Shown: positions 34,644-44,574, counted from the first letter of the stretch. The stretch is DNA of 64,000 nt from Bacillota bacterium (GCA_023439505.1 JAEXNR010000005.1:1-64000), one strand, 5' to 3'. Numbers and translations: made by a program. Notes: generated by a model not told the origin, from the letters alone.

Positions 34644-36002
34644 ATGTCTGATCAAATTACAAGATATCCTGAAATCATAGACACGCTGCTGAGTAATCCG
34701 GGAATAGGATTTATTGCCGCACCGAAACTGATGAATGCGTTGGAAGAAGTGTATGATAACCGGGGGAATGCTGTTACAAAGTATAAATTTACAGAGGAAA
34801 GCAAAACCTTTAATCATCCGGACAGCAAAGTCTTCTATTGCGGCGTCAGGTGGAAGGAGATAGAAGAGCAAAAGGGTATTTATCAGTGGGATGTTCTGGA
34901 ACGTAAACTGGATTTTGCCAAATCCTTAGGCTGTATTGCTATTGTAAGGTGCTCGCCCTATGCGCTTTCCGAGGAAGAAGATATACCGGAATGGTTTCGA
35001 AAGGAATGTCCTGAGGAACCGGAATTTCCATTTTGGAAGGTGGATCCGAATACCTCGCCCTATGCACATTATTGGGCTGAGTTTATCCGAGCATTTGCGC
35101 TGCACTTTGACGGTCATCCCATCATCAGTTCTGTTGATATGGCAATCGTCGGTGCCTGGGGAGAAGGCGGCGGTACAGAATTTGTTGATCCACAGAAAAT
35201 ACGTTATATTATTGATGCATACATAGATAATTTTAAAGTTACTCCATTACAGGCACTTCTTCACGATCCAAAATCGATTCAGATGATCAGAGAGAGGAAA
35301 GCGAACATCGGATTTCGTGTGGATTGTCTGGGAGATATGGGCGGCTTTCATGGAGAGGAATGGTCCCATATGCTGGATTTTTATCCGGAGAATATCAGCA
35401 ACTTTCATATGGGTCAGGCCTGGAAGAAGGCACCTGTGGTTTTTGAGGCTTGCTGGCATATGAATGACTGGTTCTTACAGGGGTGGGATATTGATTACAT
35501 TATCGACGAATCCTTAAAGTGGCATATCTCCTCCTATAACAGCAAAGGAACTACCGTGCCGGATTCCTGGAGGCCAAATGTAGAGCGCTGGCTCAAAAAA
35601 ATGGGCTACCGGTTTGAATTAAGAAAGTTTGTCTGTGACGCAGGTTCAAAGGGATTGCTCCATATCTGCTCCCTGTGGGCCAATGTGGGGGTTGCACCGG
35701 TTTATCATAATTATCCCCTTGTGATACGACTGGTCGGTGCTGATATCATCTATACCTTTGAAAGCAGCACCGACATCAGAAATTGGCTACCCGATATGGA
35801 TCTTTTGTGGGAAGAGAACTTTATTCTGCCAGAGGTACTGCCGACAGGTGTTTATGAAGTGGAAGTAGGAATTGAAACAAGGATAGAAGCCATCGGGAAT
35901 ATAAAGCTGGCAATCGCCGGTGAAAGGAATGGATATTACCCGATGGGCAGCATTTTCATTGGAGAAGGAGAAAAGAGAAACGATGAGAACATACGGATTT
36001 GA
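34644..36002 (+). CDS. DUF4832-type glycoside hydrolase-like protein
   Basis: This 452-residue cytoplasmic protein has no signal peptide. The N-terminal ~330 residues look like a TIM barrel of the GH42/GH-A sort: VFYCGVRWKEIEEQKGIYQWDVLERKL-type opening, AIVRCSPYAL, DMAIVGAWGEGGG (a candidate acid/base Glu), FRVDCLGDMGG and FEACWHMNDW. The C-terminal part (LHICSLWANVGVAPVYHNYPLVIRL) is the DUF4832 beta-sandwich. It probably acts on an imported glycan or glycoside. GGGAGG precedes the ATG. It heads the long plus-strand operon and overlaps the next gene by 20 bases. Confidence 0.8.
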   Translation: MSDQITRYPEIIDTLLSNPGIGFIAAPKLMNALEEVYDNRGNAVTKYKFTEESKTFNHPDSKVFYCGVRWKEIEEQKGIYQWDVLERKLDFAKSLGCIAIVRCSPYALSEEEDIPEWFRKECPEEPEFPFWKVDPNTSPYAHYWAEFIRAFALHFDGHPIISSVDMAIVGAWGEGGGTEFVDPQKIRYIIDAYIDNFKVTPLQALLHDPKSIQMIRERKANIGFRVDCLGDMGGFHGEEWSHMLDFYPENISNFHMGQAWKKAPVVFEACWHMNDWFLQGWDIDYIIDESLKWHISSYNSKGTTVPDSWRPNVERWLKKMGYRFELRKFVCDAGSKGLLHICSLWANVGVAPVYHNYPLVIRLVGADIIYTFESSTDIRNWLPDMDLLWEENFILPEVLPTGVYEVEVGIETRIEAIGNIKLAIAGERNGYYPMGSIFIGEGEKRNDENIRI

Positions 36003-37266
36003 AGAATGTATCAAGTATTGCCGCTTTGATCAACTGCCGGAAGGACTGGATAAGTATTATGCCGGATATCAGGATACGATGGGGTCAAGCTTTGTCGAAC
36101 GTAACTTTTTAGCGGATGTTTTTCAGAGATTTGCTGTTCCCATAGAACAGCAAAAGCAGATACTGGATGGGATCATAGCCGTAGAGAAGGATGAAGTGCT
36201 GTTTCATTTCTCTAAATTTCTGGTTTGGGATATGTGCTCTGCAAGAAATCGTTGTGATGCCGACAATTATAACAATTTAATCCCGGCCTGCATGACAGAA
36301 TACGGCGGATTGTATTCCTTCCTGCTTTTATTGGCCTGTGTACTGCCATCCATGACGATGCTGAGAAAAAGGGGCGTACCGGAGGAGCATTTTAAGGAAA
36401 TTCCTTATCAGCCCATGAAGCGTCAATTTTATAAGCTGGAACAAGGAGATGTCAAAGTGAGCGACTTCCCCTGGGATATGAACTTTTACACCTGTTCCAT
36501 CTTTCTTTTTGACAGATTTTTATTTATACCCTATAAATTCGGAGATGCCCTTACCATGTATCGCAATCGCAGCACCGGTAAAGTAATTGCCCTGCGGGAT
36601 GCCAAAGAGGAATTTAGAAGAGACGGACAGATGAATGGTATTAATGAGGTCTTTGATGAAACCGGTAAATTTGAGACGGTATGGGAAGAGGATGAGAACA
36701 GCATTACTGCCAATCCGGTTAACCCCATGGGCTTTGTAGAAAAAAATACAGAAATAATATATAAAAAGGACTGGAGCCTCGCACTGAAAAAAGGAGATAT
36801 GCTCCTGGCACTGCATGTTCCTGCCGGACCCGGATATAACCCGGAGAGATTAAAAAACTCCATGGAGCTTGCCCTTGCATTTTATGAAGAATACTTCCCG
36901 GAACTAAAGGTATTGGGATTTTGGAGTGAAAGCTGGTTGTATGATTCAAGATTATCTTTAATCTTAGATCCGGATATCAGTAATATTATTAAGGTTCAGA
37001 GACAATTTTATCTTTATCCCATTCGGGAAGGCGATGGAATGCTTCGATATGAAGCATTCGGAGACTGGAAGGCTGATCCGGAAAAGGTTGAATTAAAATC
37101 ATCTCTTCAGAAAGCGGCAGCAGCCTATATGAAAACGGGAGGACGCTTTAATACCATGAGTATGATTGTACTGAAGGAGGATGTAGAGAAGGTAAAACAG
37201 ATGCCGTATATCACCAAAGAGGATATTGATAAATTCATGGAAGTGGTGGACAGTCATATCAGATAG
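35983..37266 (+). CDS. Acyltransferase-domain protein (NAT_N/GNAT_C type)
   Basis: This 427-residue protein resembles the Firmicutes family with an N-acyltransferase N-terminal domain and a GNAT-like C-terminal domain: CIKYCRFDQLPEGL, FVWD-like FLVWDMCSARN, FPWDMNFYTCSIFLFDRFLFIPYKF, then LLALHVPAGPGYNPERLKNSM and KVLGFWSESWLYDSRLSLIL. The ALHVPAG and SESWLYD stretches are typical of this C-terminal domain. The biochemical reaction is not established; members usually sit in sugar-utilisation loci. The ATG at 35983 follows AGAAGGAGA and overlaps the previous gene. An upstream in-frame ATG at 35920 is rejected. Confidence 0.75.
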   Translation: MRTYGFEECIKYCRFDQLPEGLDKYYAGYQDTMGSSFVERNFLADVFQRFAVPIEQQKQILDGIIAVEKDEVLFHFSKFLVWDMCSARNRCDADNYNNLIPACMTEYGGLYSFLLLLACVLPSMTMLRKRGVPEEHFKEIPYQPMKRQFYKLEQGDVKVSDFPWDMNFYTCSIFLFDRFLFIPYKFGDALTMYRNRSTGKVIALRDAKEEFRRDGQMNGINEVFDETGKFETVWEEDENSITANPVNPMGFVEKNTEIIYKKDWSLALKKGDMLLALHVPAGPGYNPERLKNSMELALAFYEEYFPELKVLGFWSESWLYDSRLSLILDPDISNIIKVQRQFYLYPIREGDGMLRYEAFGDWKADPEKVELKSSLQKAAAAYMKTGGRFNTMSMIVLKEDVEKVKQMPYITKEDIDKFMEVVDSHIR

Positions 37267-37277
37267 GAGGTGGGATT

Positions 37278-38363
37278 GTGGGCAAATATGCATTAGAGAA
37301 TTACAGTCCGTATGAGACATATATCATTCGTCCCAGACCACTTGGTAAATCACAGGAGAACCCGGGTCGGGGGCAGGTGACTTATCTTCGTTATGAGTGG
37401 AGTGAACTGGAGCCGGAGAGAGGAAGGTACCTGTTGGATCAGCTGCAGCAGGACATAAAGACCACCATGAATTCTGTACTGGTAATCCGGGCGGCTTCAC
37501 CGGGCTGGCTAAAGATGGACAAAGAAGCATGCTTTGCTGCTTTGATACGAAGAATCGGCAGCAGTCTTACGAGACATAATCTGTTGGTGGGGGTCATCGT
37601 CACATCGATCAATGATGCGGTGCAGATCTGGGATGCCTATCTGGAAGCCTTTGATAGCATGCACCTTCTTGCAGATGTACACCATAAGAAATTAATCAAT
37701 TATCTGAAGGAAAGAAAAGAGGACTTCGGACTGGTGGTTACCTGCTGTGAAGATAACCGGCTGGAATGTTGTGAGGCATTTGCCAGAAATCAGTTGCAGC
37801 ATGTGTGGGAAAAGGTACCCGTGTTGCTGGAGGTTACAGAAGCAGCGGTGGGTGAGGCTATAAGAAGAGAAAGTTTAAGATGGCATGCAGGATTTTCGAG
37901 TGCAGCTATGGAGATCGGCTATCTGTTTTCCCTTCGAAGAGTAATGTACCCGAAACGTATTTCAAGCAAAGGCGCACTTCCCATCCGATTCTGGTTCGTA
38001 AATGAGGGAAGCGCACCCTGCTATATGGAGTATATCCTTCGGATCAAGCTGAAAGCAGAGGATAAGGAATACACGATTCAATTAAATATAGACAGGAAGG
38101 CATGGCAGTTGGGAGATATCACCCATAATGAAATCGTACAGTTGCCCGAAATGATACCCGGAACCTATACCCTATGGACAGGAATATTCTTTGAGGATGA
38201 TCTGCCAATGAAGTTAAACATCGCTTCTGATGAGGCACAGGGTTACTATGAAGTGGGAGTAATTGAGGCAGATTTACAGGAAAGAGAGGAATACTTTCAT
38301 ATATGGGAGGAATTTTATCCGGAGGGATATTATCCGTTGGAGGACCCCAAAACACCGAACTAA
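37278..38363 (+). CDS. DUF4832-related protein, degenerate barrel
   Basis: This 361-residue protein has a GTG start seven bases after AGGAGG. Its opening (VTYLRYEWSELEPERGRYLLDQL) matches the entry strand of the first DUF4832 protein, and its C-terminal third (FSSAAMEIGYLFSLRRVMYP, LPIRFWFVNEGSAPCYMEYILRIKL, GTYTLWTGIFF) matches the DUF4832 sandwich. The segment that carries the VGAWGEGGG motif in the other protein here reads VIVTSINDAVQIW, so catalytic activity is doubtful. It may be a binding partner or a diverged paralogue. It is followed three bases later by the MFS gene. Confidence 0.65.
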   Translation: MGKYALENYSPYETYIIRPRPLGKSQENPGRGQVTYLRYEWSELEPERGRYLLDQLQQDIKTTMNSVLVIRAASPGWLKMDKEACFAALIRRIGSSLTRHNLLVGVIVTSINDAVQIWDAYLEAFDSMHLLADVHHKKLINYLKERKEDFGLVVTCCEDNRLECCEAFARNQLQHVWEKVPVLLEVTEAAVGEAIRRESLRWHAGFSSAAMEIGYLFSLRRVMYPKRISSKGALPIRFWFVNEGSAPCYMEYILRIKLKAEDKEYTIQLNIDRKAWQLGDITHNEIVQLPEMIPGTYTLWTGIFFEDDLPMKLNIASDEAQGYYEVGVIEADLQEREEYFHIWEEFYPEGYYPLEDPKTPN

Positions 38364-38366
38364 ATT

Positions 38367-39686
38367 ATGGTAAAGAAGATACAGCAAAGAATTCACCGGA
38401 TATTTTTTTACAGTGAAGATTTGACGGAGAAAGAGTATAGAAACAGTCGTATCAGAATGATATTATCCGGGCCTACGGCAGGAGTCATTAATACATTAAC
38501 AGCAGGCTCCTTCTTCATTGGATTTCTCGTTTTTTTAGGTGCACCTGCCCAGTACTGCGCCATCATAGGAGCGATCCCCCAGCTTGGATGCATTTTACAG
38601 ATGTTTTCTCCCTATATCTTCGAGCGATTAAAGCATCAGAAATTATTGATTTGCATCAGCTGTTTTATCTTCCGGTTCTTCGTGGGTACGGTAATCTTTG
38701 TCCCGTATTTCATCAGTGGGACGAAGGGGAGGCTGACGCTGATTATGATCATCTATACCGTCGGTTTTCTGATTGCAGGGTTTGTTACGCCGGGACTCAA
38801 CCAGTGGTATCTGTATGTTGCACCTAAAGTTGGGCGGGGTAGATTTTTGGCAATGAAGGATATAGCATCCATGTTCTGTGTTTCCGTTATTTCTATTCTG
38901 ATCGGACGCATGATGGATCATTATAAGGGGATAGATCAGGCATTAACAGGATTTACGATCATGTTTGGACTGGCAATTATCCTGTCTGTGATTGATTTTA
39001 TCCTGATTTCGGGAATAGAAGAGCCGTTAATTCACAGAGAACCGGTTAAAGAGAAGCTGATGAGACTGATCAGAATACCGGTGGAGGACAGACGGTTTCG
39101 TAAAATTATTTTATTTTTAAGTATTTGGAGCTTTGCCATACAATTTTCGGTGACCTTTATTCCGGTCTACATGCTGTCCATTCTGGGATTAAGTTATTCC
39201 TATATTTCCGCTGTGACAGTGACCGGCAATATCCTTGGAATGGTAACGATTTTTCTATGGGGAAGACTGGCGGATAAAACCTCCTGGTTTCTCCTGCTCA
39301 AAATCAGTGGGTCCATTATCTTACTTTGTTATTTTGGCTGGGCCTTTGTTACACCGGGCAATGCAAGGCTTTTGGTATTTTTATTACAGATAGCCCTGAC
39401 CTGCTGTAACGGTGCATTCCAGATGGCATCCAATAATCTTCAGTTTAATTTATCCCCTAATGCAGGGAAGACAGCTTATCTGGGTGTTACTTCAGCAGTT
39501 GCATGCGTCATTAGTTTTGTCGGTGCAATGATGGGATCTATTGTATATCGGGAGTTGCAGGGGATTAAGATAAATCTGTTCCTGTTTCAGATCACGAATA
39601 TACAGATATTATTTCTTATGACAGGAGTATTGTTAACCGTTGCTTTTTTGTATTTCAGAAGGCAGCATCAGTTAAGAGAAGCATAA
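38367..39686 (+). CDS. MFS transporter
   Basis: This 439-residue protein has about 12 transmembrane segments with the two-domain MFS pattern (AGVINTLTAGSFFIGFLVFLG, GGTVIFVPYFI-like region, LTLIMIIYTVGFLIAGFVTPG, IILFLSIWSFAIQFSVTFIPVYML, LILLCYFGWAFV, LLTVAFLYF). LNQWYLYVAPKVGRGRFLAMKDI is the cytoplasmic loop typical of a Lachnospiraceae sugar-locus MFS subgroup. It is separated by three bases from the preceding gene without a good ribosome site, so it probably relies on coupling. The direction and substrate of transport are unknown. Confidence 0.82.
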   Translation: MVKKIQQRIHRIFFYSEDLTEKEYRNSRIRMILSGPTAGVINTLTAGSFFIGFLVFLGAPAQYCAIIGAIPQLGCILQMFSPYIFERLKHQKLLICISCFIFRFFVGTVIFVPYFISGTKGRLTLIMIIYTVGFLIAGFVTPGLNQWYLYVAPKVGRGRFLAMKDIASMFCVSVISILIGRMMDHYKGIDQALTGFTIMFGLAIILSVIDFILISGIEEPLIHREPVKEKLMRLIRIPVEDRRFRKIILFLSIWSFAIQFSVTFIPVYMLSILGLSYSYISAVTVTGNILGMVTIFLWGRLADKTSWFLLLKISGSIILLCYFGWAFVTPGNARLLVFLLQIALTCCNGAFQMASNNLQFNLSPNAGKTAYLGVTSAVACVISFVGAMMGSIVYRELQGIKINLFLFQITNIQILFLMTGVLLTVAFLYFRRQHQLREA

Positions 39687-39707
39687 TAAACACAGGAGGT
39701 CAAAGAA

Positions 39708-40964
39708 TTGAAACTAGCATTGATAGGCGCGGGACAGCGCGGCATGATATATTCGGAATATGCATTTGATTCAAAGAAAGCAGAGATTGTGGCTGTTGTC
39801 GAACCAAATGATGAGAGAAGATTACATGCGGCAAAGAAATTCAGTATTTCAATGGAACATCAGTATACAACAAGCGAGGAGTTTTTCCGGAAGAAAAAAC
39901 AATGTGATGCAATCATCATCGCATCCATGGATCGGGATCATTATGTTCAGGTGATGCATGCTCTGGAACTGGGATATGATATACTGCTTGAAAAACCTAT
40001 TTCACCAAATCCGGCAGAAGCACTGGAAATCCAAAAAAAGGCGGAGGAGAAGGGGTGTAAGGTCATTGTATGCCATGTACTGCGTTACACTAATTTTTTC
40101 AGTACGATAAAAGAAATCATTGACAGTAAAGAACTGGGAAAGGTGATCAGCATTCAGCATAACGAGAACATTGGGAACTTTCATATCGCCCATTCCTTTG
40201 TCAGAGGAAATTGGAGGCGAAGTGACTTGTCAAGCCCGCTTATTATGCAAAAGTCCTGTCACGATATGGATATTCTGACCTGGCTGACAGGCAGCGAGGC
40301 CAAACGAATTTCCTCCTTTGGCAGCTTAACCTATTTTAAGGAGGAAAATGCACCACGGGGCAGTTCGGATCGTTGTCTTACCTGTGAAGTGGCAAAAGAC
40401 TGCCGATTCGATGCCAGGAAGGCATATCTTCCGGTTTGCGGAGACTGGCCGGCAACCCTGGTTACCAGAGATCAGACAGAGGAAGGAATCACAAAAGCAC
40501 TGATGGAAAGTCCTTACGGACGTTGTGTATATCGTTGTGACAATGATGTCTGTGACAATCAGGTGGTTCTGATTGAATTTAAGAACGGAGTGACAGTGAG
40601 TTTTAATCTCAGCGGCTTTACCAACAAGATGAGCCGGACAATTAAGATTATGTGCGAAGACGGTGAAATACGCGGTGATGACAATGCCAATATTATAGAG
40701 GTTACGAAATTTGCTTCTAATTACGTTGAGGAATACCGCCAGAAAGTAATCCACACGGAGGTGGTTACAGGCGGGCACGGCGGAGGGGATACCCTGCTTA
40801 TGGAGGATTTCCTGAAGTTAATCGGAGAAAGTAAAACGGAAGGAAGATCTTCCGTAAGGCAATCGGTAGAGAGCCACATTATGGCTTATGCCGCGGAGCT
40901 TTCAAGAACGACCGGCAAGGTGATTGACATAGATGAATTAAAGGAGCGGTTACATAATTCTTAA
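39708..40964 (+). CDS. Gfo/Idh/MocA-family oxidoreductase with Cys-rich insert
   Basis: This 418-residue NAD(P)-dependent sugar dehydrogenase-like enzyme has GAGQRGMIYSEYA (Rossmann loop), IIIASMDRDHYVQVMHALELGYDILLEKPISPN (EKP motif) and CHVLRYTNFFSTIKEIID. Between residues 220 and 290 it has a Cys-rich insert (RCLTCEVAKDC, PVCGDWP, YGRCVYRCDNDVC) seen in one subgroup of the family, which may bind metal. It uses a TTG start after AGGAGG. It probably oxidises or epimerises a sugar released by the neighbouring hydrolase-like proteins. Confidence 0.9.
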   Translation: MKLALIGAGQRGMIYSEYAFDSKKAEIVAVVEPNDERRLHAAKKFSISMEHQYTTSEEFFRKKKQCDAIIIASMDRDHYVQVMHALELGYDILLEKPISPNPAEALEIQKKAEEKGCKVIVCHVLRYTNFFSTIKEIIDSKELGKVISIQHNENIGNFHIAHSFVRGNWRRSDLSSPLIMQKSCHDMDILTWLTGSEAKRISSFGSLTYFKEENAPRGSSDRCLTCEVAKDCRFDARKAYLPVCGDWPATLVTRDQTEEGITKALMESPYGRCVYRCDNDVCDNQVVLIEFKNGVTVSFNLSGFTNKMSRTIKIMCEDGEIRGDDNANIIEVTKFASNYVEEYRQKVIHTEVVTGGHGGGDTLLMEDFLKLIGESKTEGRSSVRQSVESHIMAYAAELSRTTGKVIDIDELKERLHNS

Positions 40965-40992
40965 TAAAAAAGGCAAAGTGTGGTGAGATGAT

Positions 40993-41958
40993 ATGAAATC
41001 AAAGAAAAGTAAGAGGGAAGAACGGGAGGTCCCTGATAAGAAGAAAGGGGATTTCTTAAAAGAACTAAAAAGAAACCGGGAATTATACTTCATGTGTCTT
41101 CCCGGTCTGGTGATCCTGATCATGTTCTGCTATATCCCATTCGCAGGTACCTGGATGGCCTTTACGGACTTTAATGTGGTTGATGGTATTTTTGGAAGCA
41201 AGTTTGTCGGGCTGGATAATTTCAAGTTCTTTTTTTCCAGGCACAGTATGGGCTGGCGGGTTACCTATAATACACTTTTTATCAACTTTTTCGGTATCAT
41301 CCTGGGATTGATCATACCGATTGCAATCGCAATCTTTTTCAATGAGATAAGAAGTAAAGTATACAAAAAATTGACCCAGAGCTTTATGTTTTTTCCTTAT
41401 TTCTTATCCTGGGTTGTAGTTGGTGCGATCATCTATGGTTTCTTTTCCTCTGATGTGGGTGTCATCAATAATATGCTGCGGGAAATGGGCTTACAGCCAA
41501 TTAAATGGTATGCTGAACCGAGGTACTGGAAAGGCATTATTATCTTCGCTAATATGTGGAAATGGAGCGGGTACAGTTCCATTATCTATATGGCCGCCAT
41601 GGCGAACTTTGATGCTTCTCTTTATGAAGCGGCTGAAGTAGACGGAGCCAATAAATTTCAGCGAATCATTCATCTTACCATTCCTATGCTAAAACCAACG
41701 GCGGTTGTACTTACATTGATGAGCATCGGTCGTATTTTTTATGGAGATTTTGGAATGATTTACGGTATTGTGGGTAATAATCCGGTACTTATGGATGCCG
41801 TTACTGTAATTGATACTTATGTATACCAAACGATGAGAACCATGGGCTTCTCTTATTCCACGGCAATCGGTTTATTCCAGTCGCTGATGGGACTGATACT
41901 CGTAACGCTGGCCAATAAGGCGGCCAAAAAAGTAAACGATGGGGAGGGATTGTTCTGA
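40993..41958 (+). CDS. ABC sugar transporter permease (LplB type)
   Basis: This 321-residue permease has a charged N-terminal ~35 residues and six segments (LYFMCLPGLVILIMFCYIPFAGTWMAF onward). The EAA loop reads DASLYEAAEVDGANKFQRIIHLTIPML, the LplB/polysaccharide-permease form. It overlaps its partner by one base. The importer has no ATPase gene in the locus and must use a shared MsmK-like ATPase, or the one at 23 kb. Confidence 0.92.
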   Translation: MKSKKSKREEREVPDKKKGDFLKELKRNRELYFMCLPGLVILIMFCYIPFAGTWMAFTDFNVVDGIFGSKFVGLDNFKFFFSRHSMGWRVTYNTLFINFFGIILGLIIPIAIAIFFNEIRSKVYKKLTQSFMFFPYFLSWVVVGAIIYGFFSSDVGVINNMLREMGLQPIKWYAEPRYWKGIIIFANMWKWSGYSSIIYMAAMANFDASLYEAAEVDGANKFQRIIHLTIPMLKPTAVVLTLMSIGRIFYGDFGMIYGIVGNNPVLMDAVTVIDTYVYQTMRTMGFSYSTAIGLFQSLMGLILVTLANKAAKKVNDGEGLF

Positions 41959-42851
41959 TGAAGAGAAAAAAGTCATTTGCAGATCGTTGCGTATCGATGT
42001 TCGCATATTTGTTCATCGGAATATTTGGAATTATCTGTTTTTATCCTCTGCTGCTCACCTTAAGTGTATCCTTTTCTACGGAGCGTGAGATTGTGCGTCA
42101 TGGATATTCCGTGATTCCTCAGTTGTTTACCCTGGACACTTACCGGTATATCTTTGTAAATAGCGGTTCTCAAATAGTAAAGTCCTATTCCGTAACGATT
42201 TTTATTACGGTAGCAGGCACACTCAGTGCCATGATTGTCACCAGTATGATTGCTTATGCTATTTCCATTAAGTCACTGAGATATCGTAACGTAATTGCAT
42301 TCATCTGCAATTTTACCATTGTATTTTCCGCGGGTCTTATCCCCTGGTATGTGGTATGTGTAAATTACTATGGACTGAAGAATAACATATTGGCACTGAT
42401 CCTGCCTTCTGTTTTCAGTGTATGGAATATGTTCCTGATGAGAACATACTTTTCCGCAATTTCACCGTCCCTATATGAAGCTGCCAAAATTGACGGTGCC
42501 GGATATTTTAGAATCTATTGGAAGATTGCCATTCCATTAAGTAAAACAGCAGTTTTAACTGTGGGTATGATGTATGCCCTTCAGTATTGGAATGACTGGT
42601 GGAATGCTCTGATTTTTATTAATGATAAAAAGCTGTTTCCGTTACAGTATTACTTATATACGATTTTATCCAATGTGAATGCCATCAGCTCCGGACGGAT
42701 ACCGGCAGGGGCCAGTGCAGGTATTACCTTACCTGCCGAAACAGTCAAGATGGCGGTTACCGTAATTACCATAGGTCCGATTATCTTCTTATATCCACTG
42801 GTGCAAAAGTATTTTGTACAGGGAATTATGACAGGAGCGGTGAAAGAATAG
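41958..42851 (+). CDS. ABC sugar transporter permease (LplC/YtcP type)
   Basis: This 297-residue partner permease has six segments and the EAA loop SPSLYEAAKIDGAGYFRIYWKIAIPLS. The C-terminal GPIIFLYPLVQKYFVQGIMTGAVKE is diagnostic for the LplC group. It starts inside the end of the previous gene (GATG context) and is followed 67 bases later by the substrate-binding lipoprotein. Confidence 0.92.
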   Translation: MKRKKSFADRCVSMFAYLFIGIFGIICFYPLLLTLSVSFSTEREIVRHGYSVIPQLFTLDTYRYIFVNSGSQIVKSYSVTIFITVAGTLSAMIVTSMIAYAISIKSLRYRNVIAFICNFTIVFSAGLIPWYVVCVNYYGLKNNILALILPSVFSVWNMFLMRTYFSAISPSLYEAAKIDGAGYFRIYWKIAIPLSKTAVLTVGMMYALQYWNDWWNALIFINDKKLFPLQYYLYTILSNVNAISSGRIPAGASAGITLPAETVKMAVTVITIGPIIFLYPLVQKYFVQGIMTGAVKE

Positions 42852-42918
42852 GTGCGATTAAATCTGGTTGTTAAGCCGGTAAAACGGCTCAAATATAATA
42901 TGATTTAAGGAGGATAAC

Positions 42919-44367
42919 ATGAAGAAACTATGTATTTTAATGCTGGCCATGATCATGGCAATCGCTCTGCTTAGCGGATGCGGGAAAAAAGGTGGGTCTA
43001 AGGATACTCTGACAATTTTGTATCCGGGGGATGAGAGTGCAAGAATGACTGAATTCATGGAAAATGAATTTGCTCAGAAGATGAAGGATGATCTGGGACT
43101 TAAGGTTAAAATGATTTATGTTCCCTGGGATCAGTACTGGGAGCAGAAAGATATCATGCTTGCAGCAAATGAGCCGATTGATTTGTACTGGGATGGTCTG
43201 CCGGATTTGGCTACCTTTGTGAATAAGAAACAGGCTTCTGTGCTAAACGAATTGGTAGACAAATATGGCCAGGATATGTTGAAGGTACTTCCCAAAGAGC
43301 AGTTGGAGGGGGCTACCATTGACGGCAAAATCTATGGAATCCCTACAGCGTATGCTCCTTCCTCCGGTATGTTCCAGCTGGTATGTGTCCGTCAGGATAT
43401 TCTGGAAGCAGTCGGCATGAGCGAGATTAAGACGGCAGAAGATTTAAAAACCTTTGCAGAGAAGGCAAAAGCACAGTTCCCGGATATGAAGGGACCTGCA
43501 GACCCTATCTTTAAGCCTCTGACCAGATATTTTGCTGACGAGCAGCTGGATTGGGTTGCCCTTGGTGATATTGCTGTTTATGGCGAGGACACCAATAAGG
43601 TGTATGATTATTATGAAACAGATGCATTTAAGAAAATTGCACAGTATAACCGTGAAATGTATACGGCAGGATTATATTCTGATGAGCTGACCATCAAATA
43701 TAATGAGCGGGATTCCCGTATGCAAACAGGATTATATCTGTGGGTAGAAGGTTCTTTGGGCAAAGAGAATGAAATAATCGACGGTGTGAAAGCAAATGCT
43801 CCGGAAGCAAGATTAAAGTCCTATATATTAAATCCTGATGAGCCCCGTTATGTCATTGCAACAGGCGGTGAAGTGCTTTGCATTCCTCAGACTGCGCCGA
43901 ATCCGGAGGGCGCTATGAAATTCCTAAACTGGCTGTATAAATCAGAAGATAATTATCTTCTCGCGTTGTATGGTGTAAAGGATAAAGACTATACCATTGA
44001 GAATGGAAGAATTAATAAGATAACAGCGGATGAATTTTTCTATGAATGGATGTTCCGTAACAAAAATTATCAGTTATTCGCGCCTGATGTTGAACAGTCC
44101 TATATCGATATATATGAGCACTGGGATGATGATGCAATTTTATCTAACGTACTAGGCTTTCGTTTCAATAATCAAAACGTAAAAGAGATTGAGACAGCAA
44201 TTAATGAAGTGGCGGGTAAAATTATGGCACCGATTATGTATGGCTTTTCTGATTATGAAACAGAGTATCCCAAGGCGTTACAGAAATTAAAGGATGCGGG
44301 CATTGATCAATATATTGCAGAAATTCAAAAGCAGGTAGACGCATTCCAGGCAGCGAAGAGTAAATAA
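42919..44367 (+). CDS. ABC sugar transporter substrate-binding lipoprotein (LipO type)
   Basis: This 482-residue lipoprotein has a signal ending ALLSGC (Cys 21), then a family 1 binding fold (LTILYPGDESARMTEFMENEF, ANEPIDLYWDGLPDL, IYGIPTAYAPSSG, GALKFLNWLY-like AMKFLNWLYKSEDNYLLALYGV) as in LipO proteins paired with LplB/LplC. It likely binds an oligosaccharide. GGAGG lies before the ATG. A long nested hairpin follows at 44427, which could stabilise the upstream message so that this protein is made in excess. Confidence 0.92.
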   Translation: MKKLCILMLAMIMAIALLSGCGKKGGSKDTLTILYPGDESARMTEFMENEFAQKMKDDLGLKVKMIYVPWDQYWEQKDIMLAANEPIDLYWDGLPDLATFVNKKQASVLNELVDKYGQDMLKVLPKEQLEGATIDGKIYGIPTAYAPSSGMFQLVCVRQDILEAVGMSEIKTAEDLKTFAEKAKAQFPDMKGPADPIFKPLTRYFADEQLDWVALGDIAVYGEDTNKVYDYYETDAFKKIAQYNREMYTAGLYSDELTIKYNERDSRMQTGLYLWVEGSLGKENEIIDGVKANAPEARLKSYILNPDEPRYVIATGGEVLCIPQTAPNPEGAMKFLNWLYKSEDNYLLALYGVKDKDYTIENGRINKITADEFFYEWMFRNKNYQLFAPDVEQSYIDIYEHWDDDAILSNVLGFRFNNQNVKEIETAINEVAGKIMAPIMYGFSDYETEYPKALQKLKDAGIDQYIAEIQKQVDAFQAAKSK

Positions 44368-44426
44368 ACCGGTGGATTAATGCCGGCGCTGGTGTTAATA
44401 AATAAAATTCATTTCATATATAGGTT

Positions 44427-44500
44427 ATAAGCCGGTTAAGATCGAAAGGCAATGAGGTAAGACATCATTGCAAAGCAGATGAGATCTGAAACCGGCTTAT
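44427..44500 (+). other. Nested hairpin after the substrate-binding gene
   Basis: Three helices stack: ATAAGCCGGTT with AACCGGCTTAT (44427-44437, 44490-44500), AGATC with GATCT, and GCAATGA with TCATTGC around a nine-base loop. No T-run follows. Such a structure between an abundant binding protein and the next gene often limits exonuclease decay or attenuates read-through. Confidence 0.75.
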
Positions 44501-44574
44501 GACGCGAAGGATAATTAAAGGCAATGCAAAAATGAGATAACCAGGAAGACAGACAGCGCTCAGGAGGAATGTAC

